Shown piece after piece: positions 49,362 through 60,483 of a stretch of DNA of 64,000 bases. The DNA lies in assembly GCA_021798985.1 (NCBI GenBank), contig JAJZBI010000003.1, positions 112,880-176,879 on the forward strand, written 5' to 3'. The notes below the pieces were generated by a model. It did no database searches. It was not told the DNA's origin and worked only from the letters and a program-made list of their open reading frames with translations. The stretch comes from Actinomycetes bacterium (lineage in GTDB: Bacteria > Actinomycetota > Acidimicrobiia > Acidimicrobiales > Bog-793). Position numbers and translations under genes: made by a program. Position 1 is the stretch's first letter, and each line of letters starts with the position of its first letter.

Positions 49362-51245
49362 GTGACCGCTGGGCTCTTGCCCGCAAGTCTCGCCGGCGCG
49401 TCCGGACACGTCCTGCCGGCACCCATCTCGAGGATCGAGCTCGTCGGGCACGGCTGGGGACCGGGCATCGGGATGGGCCAGTGGGGCGACTTCGGCTACG
49501 CCGTGCGCTACCACTTCGGCTACGAGCGCATCTTGAACCACTTCTACGGCGGCACGCGGCCGGGGAGCCTCGCCTCGCTGCACGATCCGGTGAACCCGAC
49601 GATCAGCGTGGTGATGCTCGAGAACGAGGACCTGGCCAACAACCTCGGCTACGACCCGGTGGTCACCTCGGCGGCGGGCTTCAGCGTCGTCAGCTCCTCC
49701 GGCCCACCCGGGCCACCGCCAGCTTCCAGCTCGACCACGACCTCTTCGCCTCCGGTGAGCACGACCACCTCGAGCACCTCGACCACGACCACGGCGCCGT
49801 CGCTTCCCGCGACGTCCTCGACGAGCGGCGCTGGCACGACCGCTTCGAGCGTTGCCGCCGCACCCGAGCGCCTGGTGCCCGCGGCGGGCGCGACGACCCC
49901 GAGCAGTTCGGTCTCGAGCACTTCGGTCCCCACGAGCACGCTCACGCCGACCGCGAGCACCGCCGCCGGTGGGCTGCAGCCGATCGGCGGGGTGGTGAAC
50001 CCCACGCCCACACCTGCCGGCCGCCGCTATCGCATCCCAGCTGGTGAGGCCGTGGACTTCCGCCTGCAGCCGAACGGCACCTGGAACGCCTACGTCGCCG
50101 GTTCGTGCAGCGCCGCCCTGCACCACCCTGCGACAGCGCGGCCGCTCGCGACGAATCTGGTCGATCCGGTGGCGAGCCCGAAGAGCGCCTCGCCGTCCGC
50201 GCCGTTGCGCTCGCTGCTGACCTTGTGCCGCCACGACGGCGTCGACCAGCGCCTGCGCGGCAGTATCGAGGCCTACGACCGTCAGGGCTACGAGCGCACG
50301 ATCAACCTCGTGCCGCTCGAGTCCTATCTCGAGGGCGTCGTGCCGGGCGAGGTCTCGGCGTCCTGGGGGACCGACGGCACCGCCGCCGGAGCGCCCCAGC
50401 ACGAGCATTGGGGCTTCCAGGCCCTCGAGGCCCAGGCGGTCGCCGCGCGCTCCTATGAGGAGGCGAGCGCGGCGAGCGGGGGTTGGGCCGGCTACGCCGA
50501 CATCTGCGACAACACCTACTGCCAGGCCTACGTCGGCGCCGCCTATGAGACCCGCCTCAGCGACCTCGCCGTGACCGATACCACCGGGCAGGTGCGCGTC
50601 CGTGGGCCGGGAGCCGGCGTCATCGCCACGACGAACTACTCCGCCTCGACCGGCGGCTACACCGATGGCGCCCAGTTCCCGGCGGTGCCCGACCTTGGGG
50701 ATGCCTGCGTCGTGCCAGGACAGCCCCTTGAGTGCAACCCGGTGCACACCTGGGTGGTCACCGTGAGTGCCACCGAGCTCACCGCGGCACTCCCGCGCCT
50801 CGGCAAGCTCGTCGCTCTTGGCGTCACCAGTCGCAACGACAAGGGCGCCTTCGGCGGGCGTGCCCTGTCGGTCGCACTCGTCGGGACCGACCGGCGCGTG
50901 GTCGAGAGCGGCGACGCCGTGGCGAGCGCCCTCGGGCTGCGCTCGGACTGGTTCGCGGTGGCCAAGGTGACCCGCGCGGCCGGCCCGACGAGCACCCCCA
51001 CGGAGCCGGGCAGCACGACCACGCTGCCGACCACGACGGTGCCGATTCCCACGCTGCCGGGTGGCACGCTGCCGACCACGACGATACCGACCACGACGGT
51101 TCCGACCACGACGGTTCCGACCACGACGGTGCCGATTCCCACGCTGCCGGGTGGCACGAGCGGCAGTACGACCACGCTCCCGGCGGGCACCTCGCCCACC
51201 GCCACGGCGGGGTCGTCGGGCTCAGAACGCCGGGCGGGCGGCTAG
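49362..51245 (+). CDS. exported SpoIID/LytB-domain protein with Thr-rich linkers
   Basis: A 627-residue exported protein. GHGWGPGIGMGQWGDFGYA near the N-terminus is the SpoIID active-site segment, displaced from the rest by a ~170-residue Ser/Thr/Pro linker; the main SpoIID domain (residues ~290-500) has INLVPLESYLEGVVPGEV, FQALEAQAVAARSYE and YSASTGGYT. In spores SpoIID is a lytic transglycosylase; vegetative homologues act on peptidoglycan. The tail is built of PTTTV-type repeats. Start is odd: GTG 49362 leaves a signal peptide without its basic part, whereas in-frame codons upstream (HRWLAPRRPAQLAGL) supply one, yet no ATG, GTG or TTG precedes them. Confidence 0.85.
   Translation: MTAGLLPASLAGASGHVLPAPISRIELVGHGWGPGIGMGQWGDFGYAVRYHFGYERILNHFYGGTRPGSLASLHDPVNPTISVVMLENEDLANNLGYDPVVTSAAGFSVVSSSGPPGPPPASSSTTTSSPPVSTTTSSTSTTTTAPSLPATSSTSGAGTTASSVAAAPERLVPAAGATTPSSSVSSTSVPTSTLTPTASTAAGGLQPIGGVVNPTPTPAGRRYRIPAGEAVDFRLQPNGTWNAYVAGSCSAALHHPATARPLATNLVDPVASPKSASPSAPLRSLLTLCRHDGVDQRLRGSIEAYDRQGYERTINLVPLESYLEGVVPGEVSASWGTDGTAAGAPQHEHWGFQALEAQAVAARSYEEASAASGGWAGYADICDNTYCQAYVGAAYETRLSDLAVTDTTGQVRVRGPGAGVIATTNYSASTGGYTDGAQFPAVPDLGDACVVPGQPLECNPVHTWVVTVSATELTAALPRLGKLVALGVTSRNDKGAFGGRALSVALVGTDRRVVESGDAVASALGLRSDWFAVAKVTRAAGPTSTPTEPGSTTTLPTTTVPIPTLPGGTLPTTTIPTTTVPTTTVPTTTVPIPTLPGGTSGSTTTLPAGTSPTATAGSSGSERRAGG
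51027..51158 (+). repeat. PTTTV-coding tandem repeats and 42-bp direct repeat
   Basis: Units CCGACCACGACGGTT/G (15 bp) occur at 51027, 51072, 51087, 51102 and 51117. The 42 bp from 51027 recur at 51117-51158. They encode the C-terminal stalk of the SpoIID-like protein. Confidence 0.9.
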
Positions 51246-51724
51246 AGCTTGTAGCCGAAGCTGCGGAGCAACTCACGCCGTTCGGCCTGGTCGTCCTCCG
51301 CCTCGATGCCAAGCGGCACCTCGCCATCGATCACCCCGAGGATGCCGCGTCCTTGGTCGCTCGTGGCCACGATCACCTGCAGCCGATTGGCGGTCGCGCA
51401 GAAGATCCGGCAGACCTCCGGGACGGCCTTCAGCGCGTTGAGCACGTTCACCGGGAAGCCCTCGCGCAAAAAGACCACGAAGTGGTGCCCCGCGCCGATT
51501 GCCTGCGCGTTGCGGACGGCCAGGGCGACGAGCTCCTCGTCGTTGCCTGAGTGGCGGATGAGCCGCTTGCCCGACGCCTCGCAGAAGGCGATGCCGAAGC
51601 GAAGGTGAGGGCTGGTCCCGACGAGGGCCTCGTGGAGGTCCTCGACCGTCTTGATGAAGTGCGATTGGCCGACGATCACGTTGAGCGCGTCGGGGTTGTC
51701 GATGGCCACGAGCTCGATCTCCAT
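51242..51724 (-). CDS. adenosine-specific kinase family protein (DUF355)
   Basis: A 160-residue protein that follows the DUF355/adenosine-specific kinase family over its length: NVIVGQSHFIKTVEDLHEAL, HLRFGIAFCEASGKRLIRHS, FLREGFPVNVLNALKAVPEV, CRIFCATANRLQVIVA and GRGILGVIDGE. The family was described from a thermophilic archaeal protein and is spread mostly in archaea and thermophilic bacteria. Expected role: phosphorylation of adenosine, not strongly proven. It overlaps the convergent SpoIID gene by 4 nt. Confidence 0.88.
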   Translation of the reverse strand: MEIELVAIDNPDALNVIVGQSHFIKTVEDLHEALVGTSPHLRFGIAFCEASGKRLIRHSGNDEELVALAVRNAQAIGAGHHFVVFLREGFPVNVLNALKAVPEVCRIFCATANRLQVIVATSDQGRGILGVIDGEVPLGIEAEDDQAERRELLRSFGYKL

Positions 51725-51751
51725 GGCGCCAGCCTCGCGCGCGGTCGCCGC

Positions 51752-53098
51752 TCAGTCGCTGAGCAGTGACTCGGGATCCGCGGCGAGCGCCACCCCGGCG
51801 CCTGAGAGCATCTCGGCGCGCGTGCGCGGCATGCCGCTGTGGCCCCTCTTGTTGCTGCGGACCCCGAGCACCTGGTGGATGCTCGTGCGATTGGCGGCGA
51901 AGTTGAGCGCCGAGGCCGCCATGTACAGTCGCCACACGCGGGCCCGGCCCTGGCCGACGAGGCGGATCGCCTCGTCGAAGTGCGCTTCGAGGTTGCGCAC
52001 CCAACACCGCAGGGTCTGCGCGTAGTGCTCGCGCAGGCTCTCGACGTCGCGCACCTCAAAGCCCCGCTGCTGCATGGCGCTCACCACCCGGCCCACCTCG
52101 AGCAGCTCGCCGTCGGGGAAGACGTAGCGGTCGATGAACGAGGCGCGCTTGAAGGCGGTCGAGCTCGCGCTCGATCCCGGGCGCGAGATCGCGTGGTTGA
52201 GCAGGCGGCCCTCCTCGCGTAGCAAGGTGCCGAGCCGCCCGAAGTACTCGCCAAGGCGCGCCTCGCCGACGTGCTCGAACATCCCGATCGAACAGATCGC
52301 ATCGAACGGCCCGTCGGTGATGTCGCGGTAGTCCTGGAGGCGGATCTCCACCTGACCCTCGAGGCCCTGGCCGCGCACCCGCGCCGCGGCGAGCTCCGCC
52401 TGGGCCTTGGACAGGGTCACCCCGACGGCCTCGACGCCGTAGTGGGTCGCGGCGTGCAGCACCATCCCGCCCCAGCCGCAGCCGACGTCGAGCAGCCGCA
52501 TGCCCGAGTGCAGGCCGAGCTTGCGGCAGACGAGGTCGTACTTGGCTCGCTGGGCCTCGTCGAGGGTCGTCTGCTCGGTCGAGAACAGGGCGCAGGAGTA
52601 GGTCATCGTCTCGCCGAGGACGAGGCGGTAGAAGTCGTTCGAGATGTCGTAGTGGTGGGCGATCGCTGCCGCGTCGCGTGCCTTTGAGTGCCGCAGGCCG
52701 CTGAGGCGGATCTCTTCGTCGGGCAGCGGTGGACGGGGGCCGAGGGCCCCCGTCGCCGCGGCGGCGCGCGCCAGGCTGCCCAGCATGGTGGGGGCAATGC
52801 GCAGCGATGCGGCACCATCACGGACCACCAGGTGGTCATGTAGGTTCAAGATGGCATCGAGTTCACCCTCGACGTCGAGCGCGCCGGCGACGTAGGCGCG
52901 GACGAGGCCGAGCTCGCCGGGAGCCCACAGGAGGTGGCGGACGGCGAGCGGGGAGGACACCACGATGGTGCTTGCGCCCTCGCCCAAGCTCGAGCCGTCC
53001 CAGAACCTGAAGGCCACCGGGGGCTTTGGACCGAGCAGCGACTCGATCACGGGCCGGAGATGGGACGCAACAGGGCGTGGGCGGCTCGGCGATCTCAT
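51752..53098 (-). CDS. cyclopropane-fatty-acyl-phospholipid synthase family methyltransferase (second copy)
   Basis: A 448-residue CFA-type methyltransferase: HHYDISNDFYRLVLGETMTYS (family signature), LLDVGCGWGGMVLHAATHYG (SAM), GVTLSKAQ, SIGMFEHVG (catalytic Glu/His region) and FIDRYVFPDG. It differs clearly from the copy in the light operon (there the signature is HYDLGNDFFS), and more resembles the UfaA1/mycolic-acid methyltransferase type of Actinobacteria. It acts on unsaturated membrane acyl chains. The upstream gene is divergent. A role in 10-methyl or cyclopropane fatty acids is inferred. Confidence 0.92.
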   Translation of the reverse strand: MRSPSRPRPVASHLRPVIESLLGPKPPVAFRFWDGSSLGEGASTIVVSSPLAVRHLLWAPGELGLVRAYVAGALDVEGELDAILNLHDHLVVRDGAASLRIAPTMLGSLARAAAATGALGPRPPLPDEEIRLSGLRHSKARDAAAIAHHYDISNDFYRLVLGETMTYSCALFSTEQTTLDEAQRAKYDLVCRKLGLHSGMRLLDVGCGWGGMVLHAATHYGVEAVGVTLSKAQAELAAARVRGQGLEGQVEIRLQDYRDITDGPFDAICSIGMFEHVGEARLGEYFGRLGTLLREEGRLLNHAISRPGSSASSTAFKRASFIDRYVFPDGELLEVGRVVSAMQQRGFEVRDVESLREHYAQTLRCWVRNLEAHFDEAIRLVGQGRARVWRLYMAASALNFAANRTSIHQVLGVRSNKRGHSGMPRTRAEMLSGAGVALAADPESLLSD

Positions 53099-53239
53099 GG
53101 CCCCCTCCTCTTGGTCATGATGGCGACGACGCGCAAAAACGTTAGCGAGCCTCAGCGTGCGGGCACACCGATCGCGGGCGGCGGAGCGAGAGCGGCGGGC
53201 ATGACGACGATCGAGATGACGACAGCGTTACAGTTCTAA

Positions 53240-54337
53240 GTGTCCCTGGCCCCGGCTGTCGGGCGGTTCTGGCGCTCGCGCTGGTGGCGAGTCGGCCGCT
53301 TCATCGTCGGCCTCGTCGCGGCGGGGCTGGTGCTCTATGCCCTGAATGGCCAGCGCGGCGAGCTCGTCGGTGCCTCCAATGCGCTCGCCCGCTTGCGCCT
53401 CGACTGGCTGGTGCTGGCGATCGCCTCCGAGGTCGTCTCCTACGTGTCCTTCGGAGCGCTGCAGCGCCGCTTGCTGCGATCGGGCGGCGTGCGCGCCGGC
53501 ATGGGCGCGATGTCGGCGCTTAGCTTCGCCGCCGGGGCGATCGCCGCCTCGATCCCCGGTGGCCCGGCCTTTTCGAGTGTCTATGCCTTCCGCCAGTACC
53601 GCCGCCAGGGTGCCGGCGAGGCGCTGGCTGGGTGGACGCTCGTCGCGACCTTGGTCTGCGCGGCCCTGACGCTCGGGCTGGTCGCGACGGCCGGTATCTT
53701 GCTGGCGTTCCGCCAGAGCTCGGCCTACGGCCTCGTCGGCGTCGTGTTGGGGGTACTCGTCGTCGCTGGCGTGGCGGACGCGATCGTCTGGCAGCGGCGC
53801 TGGATCGCCGAGGTCGCGATCGCCCTCCTCGGCCTGTCGCGCCGTCTGGTGGGGCGGCCCAAGCGCCATGCGGTCGAGGTCGTCGATGCCATCATCGCCC
53901 GGCTCGGCTGCGTCCGGCCGGGCTGGCGGGACCTCACGGCGACGGTGGCCTTCGGCCTCGGCCAGTGGCTCTTTGACTGCGGCTGCCTCGCCCTCTCCTT
54001 CCTCGCCGTCGGCGCGCCGGTGCCCTGGCGCGGCCTGCTGCTCGCCTACGGCGCCGGGCAGCTCGCCGCCAACCTCCCGATCACCCCGGGCGGGCTCGGG
54101 GTGGTGGAGGGCAGCCTGACGGTCGCGATCGTGGCCTTCGGGGGCGCCGAGCTGTCGACCGTCGCCGCCGTGCTCTGCTACCGCATCATCAGCTTCTGGG
54201 GCTACCTGCCGGTGGGCTGGGCCGTGTACGGCCTGAGCGGGTGGGCGCATCGCCGGGCCGACCGGGCGATTTGCCCCCCGGCCGAGGCTTCGAGCGAGCC
54301 GAGCCTCCTCGCTGGCCAAGAGGCGGTGGGGGAGTGA
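53240..54337 (+). CDS. YbhN/UPF0104 (LPG synthetase TM-like) membrane protein
   Basis: A 365-residue membrane protein with about eight helices, of the lysylphosphatidylglycerol synthase transmembrane family (flippase-like domain): IAASIPGGPAFSSVYAFRQ in the first half and LAANLPITPGGLGVVEGSLT (PGGLGxxE is the hallmark) in the second. Proteins of this group move or modify lipid intermediates. It lacks the soluble transferase domain of MprF. GTG 53240 start; the stop overlaps the lipoprotein GTG. Confidence 0.88.
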   Translation: MSLAPAVGRFWRSRWWRVGRFIVGLVAAGLVLYALNGQRGELVGASNALARLRLDWLVLAIASEVVSYVSFGALQRRLLRSGGVRAGMGAMSALSFAAGAIAASIPGGPAFSSVYAFRQYRRQGAGEALAGWTLVATLVCAALTLGLVATAGILLAFRQSSAYGLVGVVLGVLVVAGVADAIVWQRRWIAEVAIALLGLSRRLVGRPKRHAVEVVDAIIARLGCVRPGWRDLTATVAFGLGQWLFDCGCLALSFLAVGAPVPWRGLLLAYGAGQLAANLPITPGGLGVVEGSLTVAIVAFGGAELSTVAAVLCYRIISFWGYLPVGWAVYGLSGWAHRRADRAICPPAEASSEPSLLAGQEAVGE

Positions 54338-54816
54338 CTCTTCGCCCCTTGACCGCCCGGCGGCTGGTGGCGAGTCTGCGGCGCGCCGGCGCGCTGGGAT
54401 GCCTGTGCGCCATGGCCGTGCTGGCCACCGGGTGCAGCGCGGCGCGGGTCGGCATCGGTCCGAACGCCAACCCCTGTTATCGGGCGGTGGCGGCGGCGGC
54501 AGACGCCCTGCACCACAAGGGACACCTGTCCGGGGTCGAGCCGACCGACACGGCCAGCCTGCTGCGGGCCCTGCGGGGGCTGCGCGGGCACGTCCCCGTG
54601 CCGCGAGCCCTCACGGGCCGACGCGAGGGGGTCTGCGTCGTCAGCTACACCGGGCAGTTCCTCCCCGGGAGCGTGCGCGCACCCTGGCTGCTGCTGCGGG
54701 CGCCGGCGGACCTCGCCGCGGTGGTCGTGCGCACCCGCGACGCCCGGCCGCTGGCGACGATCCTCACCAGTCGCAGCGCCGCCCGGCGTGCCCGGATCGC
54801 CGTGCTCAACCCCTGA
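54334..54816 (+). CDS. small lipoprotein
   Basis: A 160-residue lipoprotein with lipobox ATGC (Cys34) after a hydrophobic core (LGCLCAMAVL). The mature part contains two Cys (near NPCYRAV and GVCVVSY) that may pair, and short beta-like segments (SYTGQFLPG, WLLLRAPADLAAVVV). No family recognised. GTG 54334 overlaps the previous stop by 4 nt, so the flippase-like protein and this lipoprotein act together, perhaps. Confidence 0.72.
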   Translation: MTLRPLTARRLVASLRRAGALGCLCAMAVLATGCSAARVGIGPNANPCYRAVAAAADALHHKGHLSGVEPTDTASLLRALRGLRGHVPVPRALTGRREGVCVVSYTGQFLPGSVRAPWLLLRAPADLAAVVVRTRDARPLATILTSRSAARRARIAVLNP

Positions 54817-54857
54817 CGTGCTGCCTCGGCCAGGCCGGCGCCCCCGTGCCGGCGCGC

Positions 54858-56762
<1,905 letters not shown>

Positions 56763-56818
56763 GCCGCCCAGAGGGCGGGCGGTAGGTGGAACGGTCCGCT
56801 GCCGCTTAGATTCACGCC

Positions 56819-57772
56819 GTGGCGAGTAGGCCGAGTCGGCTTGAACGGATCACGAACCTCTTCCTGGCGCTGCTCGAGACGCCGCGGCCGCTCTCGCTGC
56901 GCGAGATCGGCATTGCCGTCGCGGGCTACCCCACCGAGCCGACCGCGCTCCGCCAGGCGTTCGAACGCGACAAGCGAACCTTGCGAGACGAAGGCGTTCC
57001 CGTCGCAGTCGAGCGCATCGACGGCGAAGAGCAGGTCGGGTATCGCATTTTACCAGAGGAGTACTACCTGCCCGACCTCGGCCTCAGTCCAAGAGAGCAA
57101 GAGGCGCTCGCGTTCGCGCTCGCCGCGGTCCGCCTCGAGGGCGGCGTCGGGCGCAGCGCGCTCGAGAAGCTCTCGCCCGAGGCGGTCTTCGATCTCGCCC
57201 CGATGGCGGTCCTGCCGGCACTCCCGGCACTCCCGGTGCTCCAAGAGGCGATCCGCCGCCGCTGCGTCGTGATCTTCGGGTACCACGCCCGCACGCGAGA
57301 GGTCGAGGGCCACGAGCTCGTCTTCCGGCTGGGCGCCTGGTACTTCGCCGGCCGCGACCGCTCGGCAAATGGGGAGCTGCGGACCTTTCGCGTCGACCGG
57401 TTCGAGACGCCACCTTGCCTCGGCGAGCCGGCGGCCTACGAGCGCCCAGTGGCTGCTGAGCGCGGGGAGGCCGTCCGCCTCGCGCCGTGGACGGGCGGGC
57501 CCGCCCTCGAGGAGGGCGGTGTCGCGCCACTGCAGGTGACGCTCGAGGTGGACGTGCGCGAGCTCGCCTACGCCCGGGGGGTGTTCGGTGAGCACGCCCT
57601 CGTCGAGCGCGGCGCGGACGGCTCGGGCCGCTTCGTCTTCCCCGTGGCCGACGAGGACGCCTTCGTCGCTTGGGTGCTCGGCCGTGGGGACGCCGTCGAG
57701 GTCATCGAGCCGCCAGTGCTGCGCGAGCGGGTCGCCGCGGCGCTCGCCGCGCTCTGCGGGGAGGCGTCATGA
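56819..57772 (+). CDS. pafB: WYL-domain transcription regulator PafB
   Basis: A 317-residue regulator: N-terminal winged helix ([20 protein letters not shown]) and WYL domain (residues ~150-220, [19 protein letters not shown], with WYFAGRDR as the WYL-like core) and a WCX C-terminus. With the adjacent pafC it matches the PafBC pair that activates the SOS-independent DNA damage response in mycobacteria. The GTG/ATG context follows typA divergently; 56-bp shared promoter. Confidence 0.88.
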   Translation: MASRPSRLERITNLFLALLETPRPLSLREIGIAVAGYPTEPTALRQAFERDKRTLRDEGVPVAVERIDGEEQVGYRILPEEYYLPDLGLSPREQEALAFALAAVRLEGGVGRSALEKLSPEAVFDLAPMAVLPALPALPVLQEAIRRRCVVIFGYHARTREVEGHELVFRLGAWYFAGRDRSANGELRTFRVDRFETPPCLGEPAAYERPVAAERGEAVRLAPWTGGPALEEGGVAPLQVTLEVDVRELAYARGVFGEHALVERGADGSGRFVFPVADEDAFVAWVLGRGDAVEVIEPPVLRERVAAALAALCGEAS

Positions 57773-58719
57773 GCGAGTCCGGGCGGGCGGGCGCGCGCCT
57801 CAACCGCCTGCTTGCGCTGCTCGCCTACCTCGCGCGGGTCGGCGAGGCGCCGATCGCCGAGCTCGCCGAGCGCTTCGAGATCCCCGCCGCGACCCTCGTC
57901 GCCGAGCTCGAGCTCGCCGCCTGCTGCGGCCTGCCGCCCTATACGCCCGACCAGCTGCTCGAGCTCGTAGTGGACGACGAGCGGGTGACCGCCCACGGCC
58001 TCGAGGCGCTCTCACGCCCGCCGCGGCTCACGCCCGAGGAAGGCCTCGCGGTGGCGGCGGCGGCCCGGGCGCTGCTCGCGGTCCCGGGCGCGGACGCCGG
58101 GCCGTTGCGCTCGGCGCTCGACAAGCTCGAGGCGGCCCTCGGCGAGGACCGCGTCCTCGTCGATGTGGACCTGCCGCTGCACATGGGAAAGCTCCGCACG
58201 GCTGCCGAGCGCCACGAGCTCGTCGAGATCGACTACCTCGGCGCCTTTCGCGGCGGCGAGACGACGCGCGTGGTCGAGCCGCACGAGGTGAGCCTGCGCG
58301 AGGGCCGCGCCTACCTCGACGCCTGGTGCCACCTCGCCAAGGGCTGGCGGCGGTTCTCGCTCGAGCGGATCCAGGCCGTCCGCCCGCTCGGCGAGGGCTT
58401 CGTCCAGCGCGAGCTGCCTGAGGCGATGTTGCGCCCAGGCGCCTTCAGTGGCGGCCAGGCGGCGCGCCGCACCAAGATCTCGGTGCCGATCGAACAGGCG
58501 GGCGTGCTCGCCGCCCACGCCGACGGCCCGATCGAAGAGCGTGACGGGCGGGCGATCGTCCCGCTCGCCGTGGCCGACGAGCGCTTCCTCGGGCTCGTGC
58601 TGCTGCGCCTTGGCGCCGACGCCTGGGTGATCGAGCCCGAGGAGCTGCGTGGGGCGCGCCGCGATGCCGCGCGCCGGGCGCTGCGGCGCTATCGGCGCCC
58701 GGCGGGCGAGGCGCGGTAG
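57769..58719 (+). CDS. pafC: WYL-domain transcription regulator PafC
   Basis: A 316-residue protein with an N-terminal helix-turn-helix (LNRLLALLAYLARVGEAPIA) and a WYL domain (VEIDYLGAFRGGETTRVVEP, then YLDAWCHLAKGWRRFSLERI). It is coupled to pafB through ATGA. In mycobacteria PafB and PafC form a heterodimer that upregulates repair genes. Here the pair is not beside the Pup-proteasome genes but beside conjugation remnants. Confidence 0.88.
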   Translation: MSESGRAGARLNRLLALLAYLARVGEAPIAELAERFEIPAATLVAELELAACCGLPPYTPDQLLELVVDDERVTAHGLEALSRPPRLTPEEGLAVAAAARALLAVPGADAGPLRSALDKLEAALGEDRVLVDVDLPLHMGKLRTAAERHELVEIDYLGAFRGGETTRVVEPHEVSLREGRAYLDAWCHLAKGWRRFSLERIQAVRPLGEGFVQRELPEAMLRPGAFSGGQAARRTKISVPIEQAGVLAAHADGPIEERDGRAIVPLAVADERFLGLVLLRLGADAWVIEPEELRGARRDAARRALRRYRRPAGEAR

Positions 58720-58753
58720 GGGGAGCGGGAAGCCCGCTGCCTAGCGTGCGGCG

Positions 58754-60469
58754 GTGCTCAGCGTCGCCAAAATCCGCCATGGTGGCGAGCGCTACTACTT
58801 CGCCTCGCTCGCCGCCGAGGAGCGCCAGGCGGGCCTGCGCGAGGCGCCGGGCACCTACCTCGGCGCTGGTGCCGCCGAGCTCGGCTTGAGCGGCACCGTC
58901 GAGCTCGGCGAGTTCTCCCGACTGCTCGCCGGCGAGCATCCCCGCGAGCGCACGGTGACGCTCAGCGCCAGCCACCACCGGGTCGAGATCGTGGCGTTCG
59001 ACTGCACCTTCTCGGCCCCCAAGGCCGTCAGCGTCCTCGAGCGGCTTGCGCCGAGCGAGCTAGCGTCGCCGGCGCGGCACGCGCACGAGCGGGCTGTCGG
59101 CTCGGCGCTCGCCTACCTCGAGCGCGAAGCGGCGGTCGTGCGGCGCCAGATCGCGGGCGATCGGGTCGCCGTCGCGGCGAGCGGGGTGATCGCGGCCGGC
59201 TTCGTCCACCACACGAGCCGCGCGCCCGACCCCCACCTTCACACCCACGTCGTGATCGCCAATCTCGCCCGCGACCCCCTCGGGCGCTATTCGGCGCTCG
59301 ATGCCCGCCGCCTGTTCTTTGAGCTGGCGGCCGTCCGGTCGCTGTATGAGGCCGAGCTGCGCTTTTTGTTGAGCACCGAGCTCGGCGTCCGCTGGCGGCG
59401 GGCCGAGCACGGCGGCATCGACCTCCTCGGGATCACCGCCACGACGCGCGCGGCCTTCTCGCGGCGCAGCGCGGCGATCGCCGAGCACCTCGCGCAGGGC
59501 GGCTGGAGCTCGCCGAAGGCGGCCGCGCTCGCCGCGCTGCGCACGAGGCCGCCAAAGGACCGGGAAACGGCCCTCGAGGACTTGGAGACGCCCTGGCGCG
59601 CCCAAGCCGCCCGGAGCGGGCTGGCCGCCTCGCGCTGGCGCCGGGTGGCCCCTGAGCGCCCGGTGACGCCGAAGATCGACGGCGCCGCCGCCCTGGCGGG
59701 GATCGACGGTCCCTTCTCCCGCAGCGATCTGCTCGTCGCCATCGCCCGCCAGGCGCTCGGCGGCGCACCGGTCGCGGCGCTCGAGGCACAGGCCGATCGT
59801 CTGCTCGCCCTCGGCGGGATCCGCCGCATCGAGCCCGCGCCGCTGGTGTTGCGCGGGCCAGGCCGCCCGATCCCCGTCGGCATGCGGCTCCCGCGCTACC
59901 GCCGGGAAGGCGCCATCGAGGACGAGCGCCGGCTGCGCGAGCTCCTCCGGCCGGCACCTGCGATCCTCGATGCTCTGCGCGGACTGGCGGGAGGCGGCCT
60001 CGTCGTGCTCGAGATGGGGTCGGCCGCGGGGGCAGCGCGGCTGTGTGAGCTCATGGCGACGACCCGCCGCTCGGGGGTCGCCGTGCACGCCTGGGGCGCC
60101 GATGACGCGGCGCGGGCGTGGCTCGAGCAGCGCGGCGTCGCCTCCCCGGCACTGGTGGTGCCGATCGCCTCGGCGCGCTCGGTCACCGTGCTGTTGGGTG
60201 CCGATCGGGCGCGCCTGTCCCAACTGCGAGCGCTCGCCGAGCAGGCGCAGCGGAAGGGGGCGGACGTCGTGTTGGTCATCGACGCCACGCCTCGCGCCGC
60301 GCCGGGCAGCCAGCGGGCGGTGTTGCGCGCGGTTGCCCAGCGCCTCGAGCGCGGTCCTGATCGGGGCGATCGTGGCAAGGAGATGTCGAGGGAACGCGGC
60401 GATTTCCTTGGCCCGCGACGGGGCGTCCAGCGCCTCGAGCAACGCCAAGGCTGGCAGCGCTGGCGCTGA
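58754..60469 (+). CDS. MobF/TrwC-type relaxase with degenerate helicase domain
   Basis: A 571-residue relaxase. The N-terminal TrwC domain is intact: candidate nicking tyrosines Y14-Y15 (GGERYYFASL), FDCTFSAPKAVSVL (~82-95) and the metal-binding HUH-like motif H152 with PDPHLHTHVVIANL (H161, H163, H165). It would nick oriT and bind the 5' end. The C-terminus begins like a RecD-type helicase, but where Walker A (GxxGxGKT) belongs, it reads GSAAGAAR (422-429), losing both Lys and Thr; a Walker-B-like ADVVLVID remains at 503-510. The protein is also cut short relative to ~950-1700 for full TrwC. Thus nicking could persist without unwinding. Start GTG 58754. Confidence 0.88.
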   Translation: MLSVAKIRHGGERYYFASLAAEERQAGLREAPGTYLGAGAAELGLSGTVELGEFSRLLAGEHPRERTVTLSASHHRVEIVAFDCTFSAPKAVSVLERLAPSELASPARHAHERAVGSALAYLEREAAVVRRQIAGDRVAVAASGVIAAGFVHHTSRAPDPHLHTHVVIANLARDPLGRYSALDARRLFFELAAVRSLYEAELRFLLSTELGVRWRRAEHGGIDLLGITATTRAAFSRRSAAIAEHLAQGGWSSPKAAALAALRTRPPKDRETALEDLETPWRAQAARSGLAASRWRRVAPERPVTPKIDGAAALAGIDGPFSRSDLLVAIARQALGGAPVAALEAQADRLLALGGIRRIEPAPLVLRGPGRPIPVGMRLPRYRREGAIEDERRLRELLRPAPAILDALRGLAGGGLVVLEMGSAAGAARLCELMATTRRSGVAVHAWGADDAARAWLEQRGVASPALVVPIASARSVTVLLGADRARLSQLRALAEQAQRKGADVVLVIDATPRAAPGSQRAVLRAVAQRLERGPDRGDRGKEMSRERGDFLGPRRGVQRLEQRQGWQRWR

Positions 60470-60483
60470 GGAAACCCTCAGCG
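60464..60483. terminator. hairpin covering both convergent stop codons
   Basis: CGCTGAGG (60464-60471) pairs with CCTCAGCG (60476-60483) around AAAC. The TGA of the relaxase (60467-60469) and the TGA of the coupling ATPase (60480-60478) both lie inside the stem. Probable bidirectional terminator. Confidence 0.55.

Noticed and set aside
51027..51158. Short direct repeats considered as CRISPR
   Set aside because: Contiguous, in frame, and encode PTTTV units.
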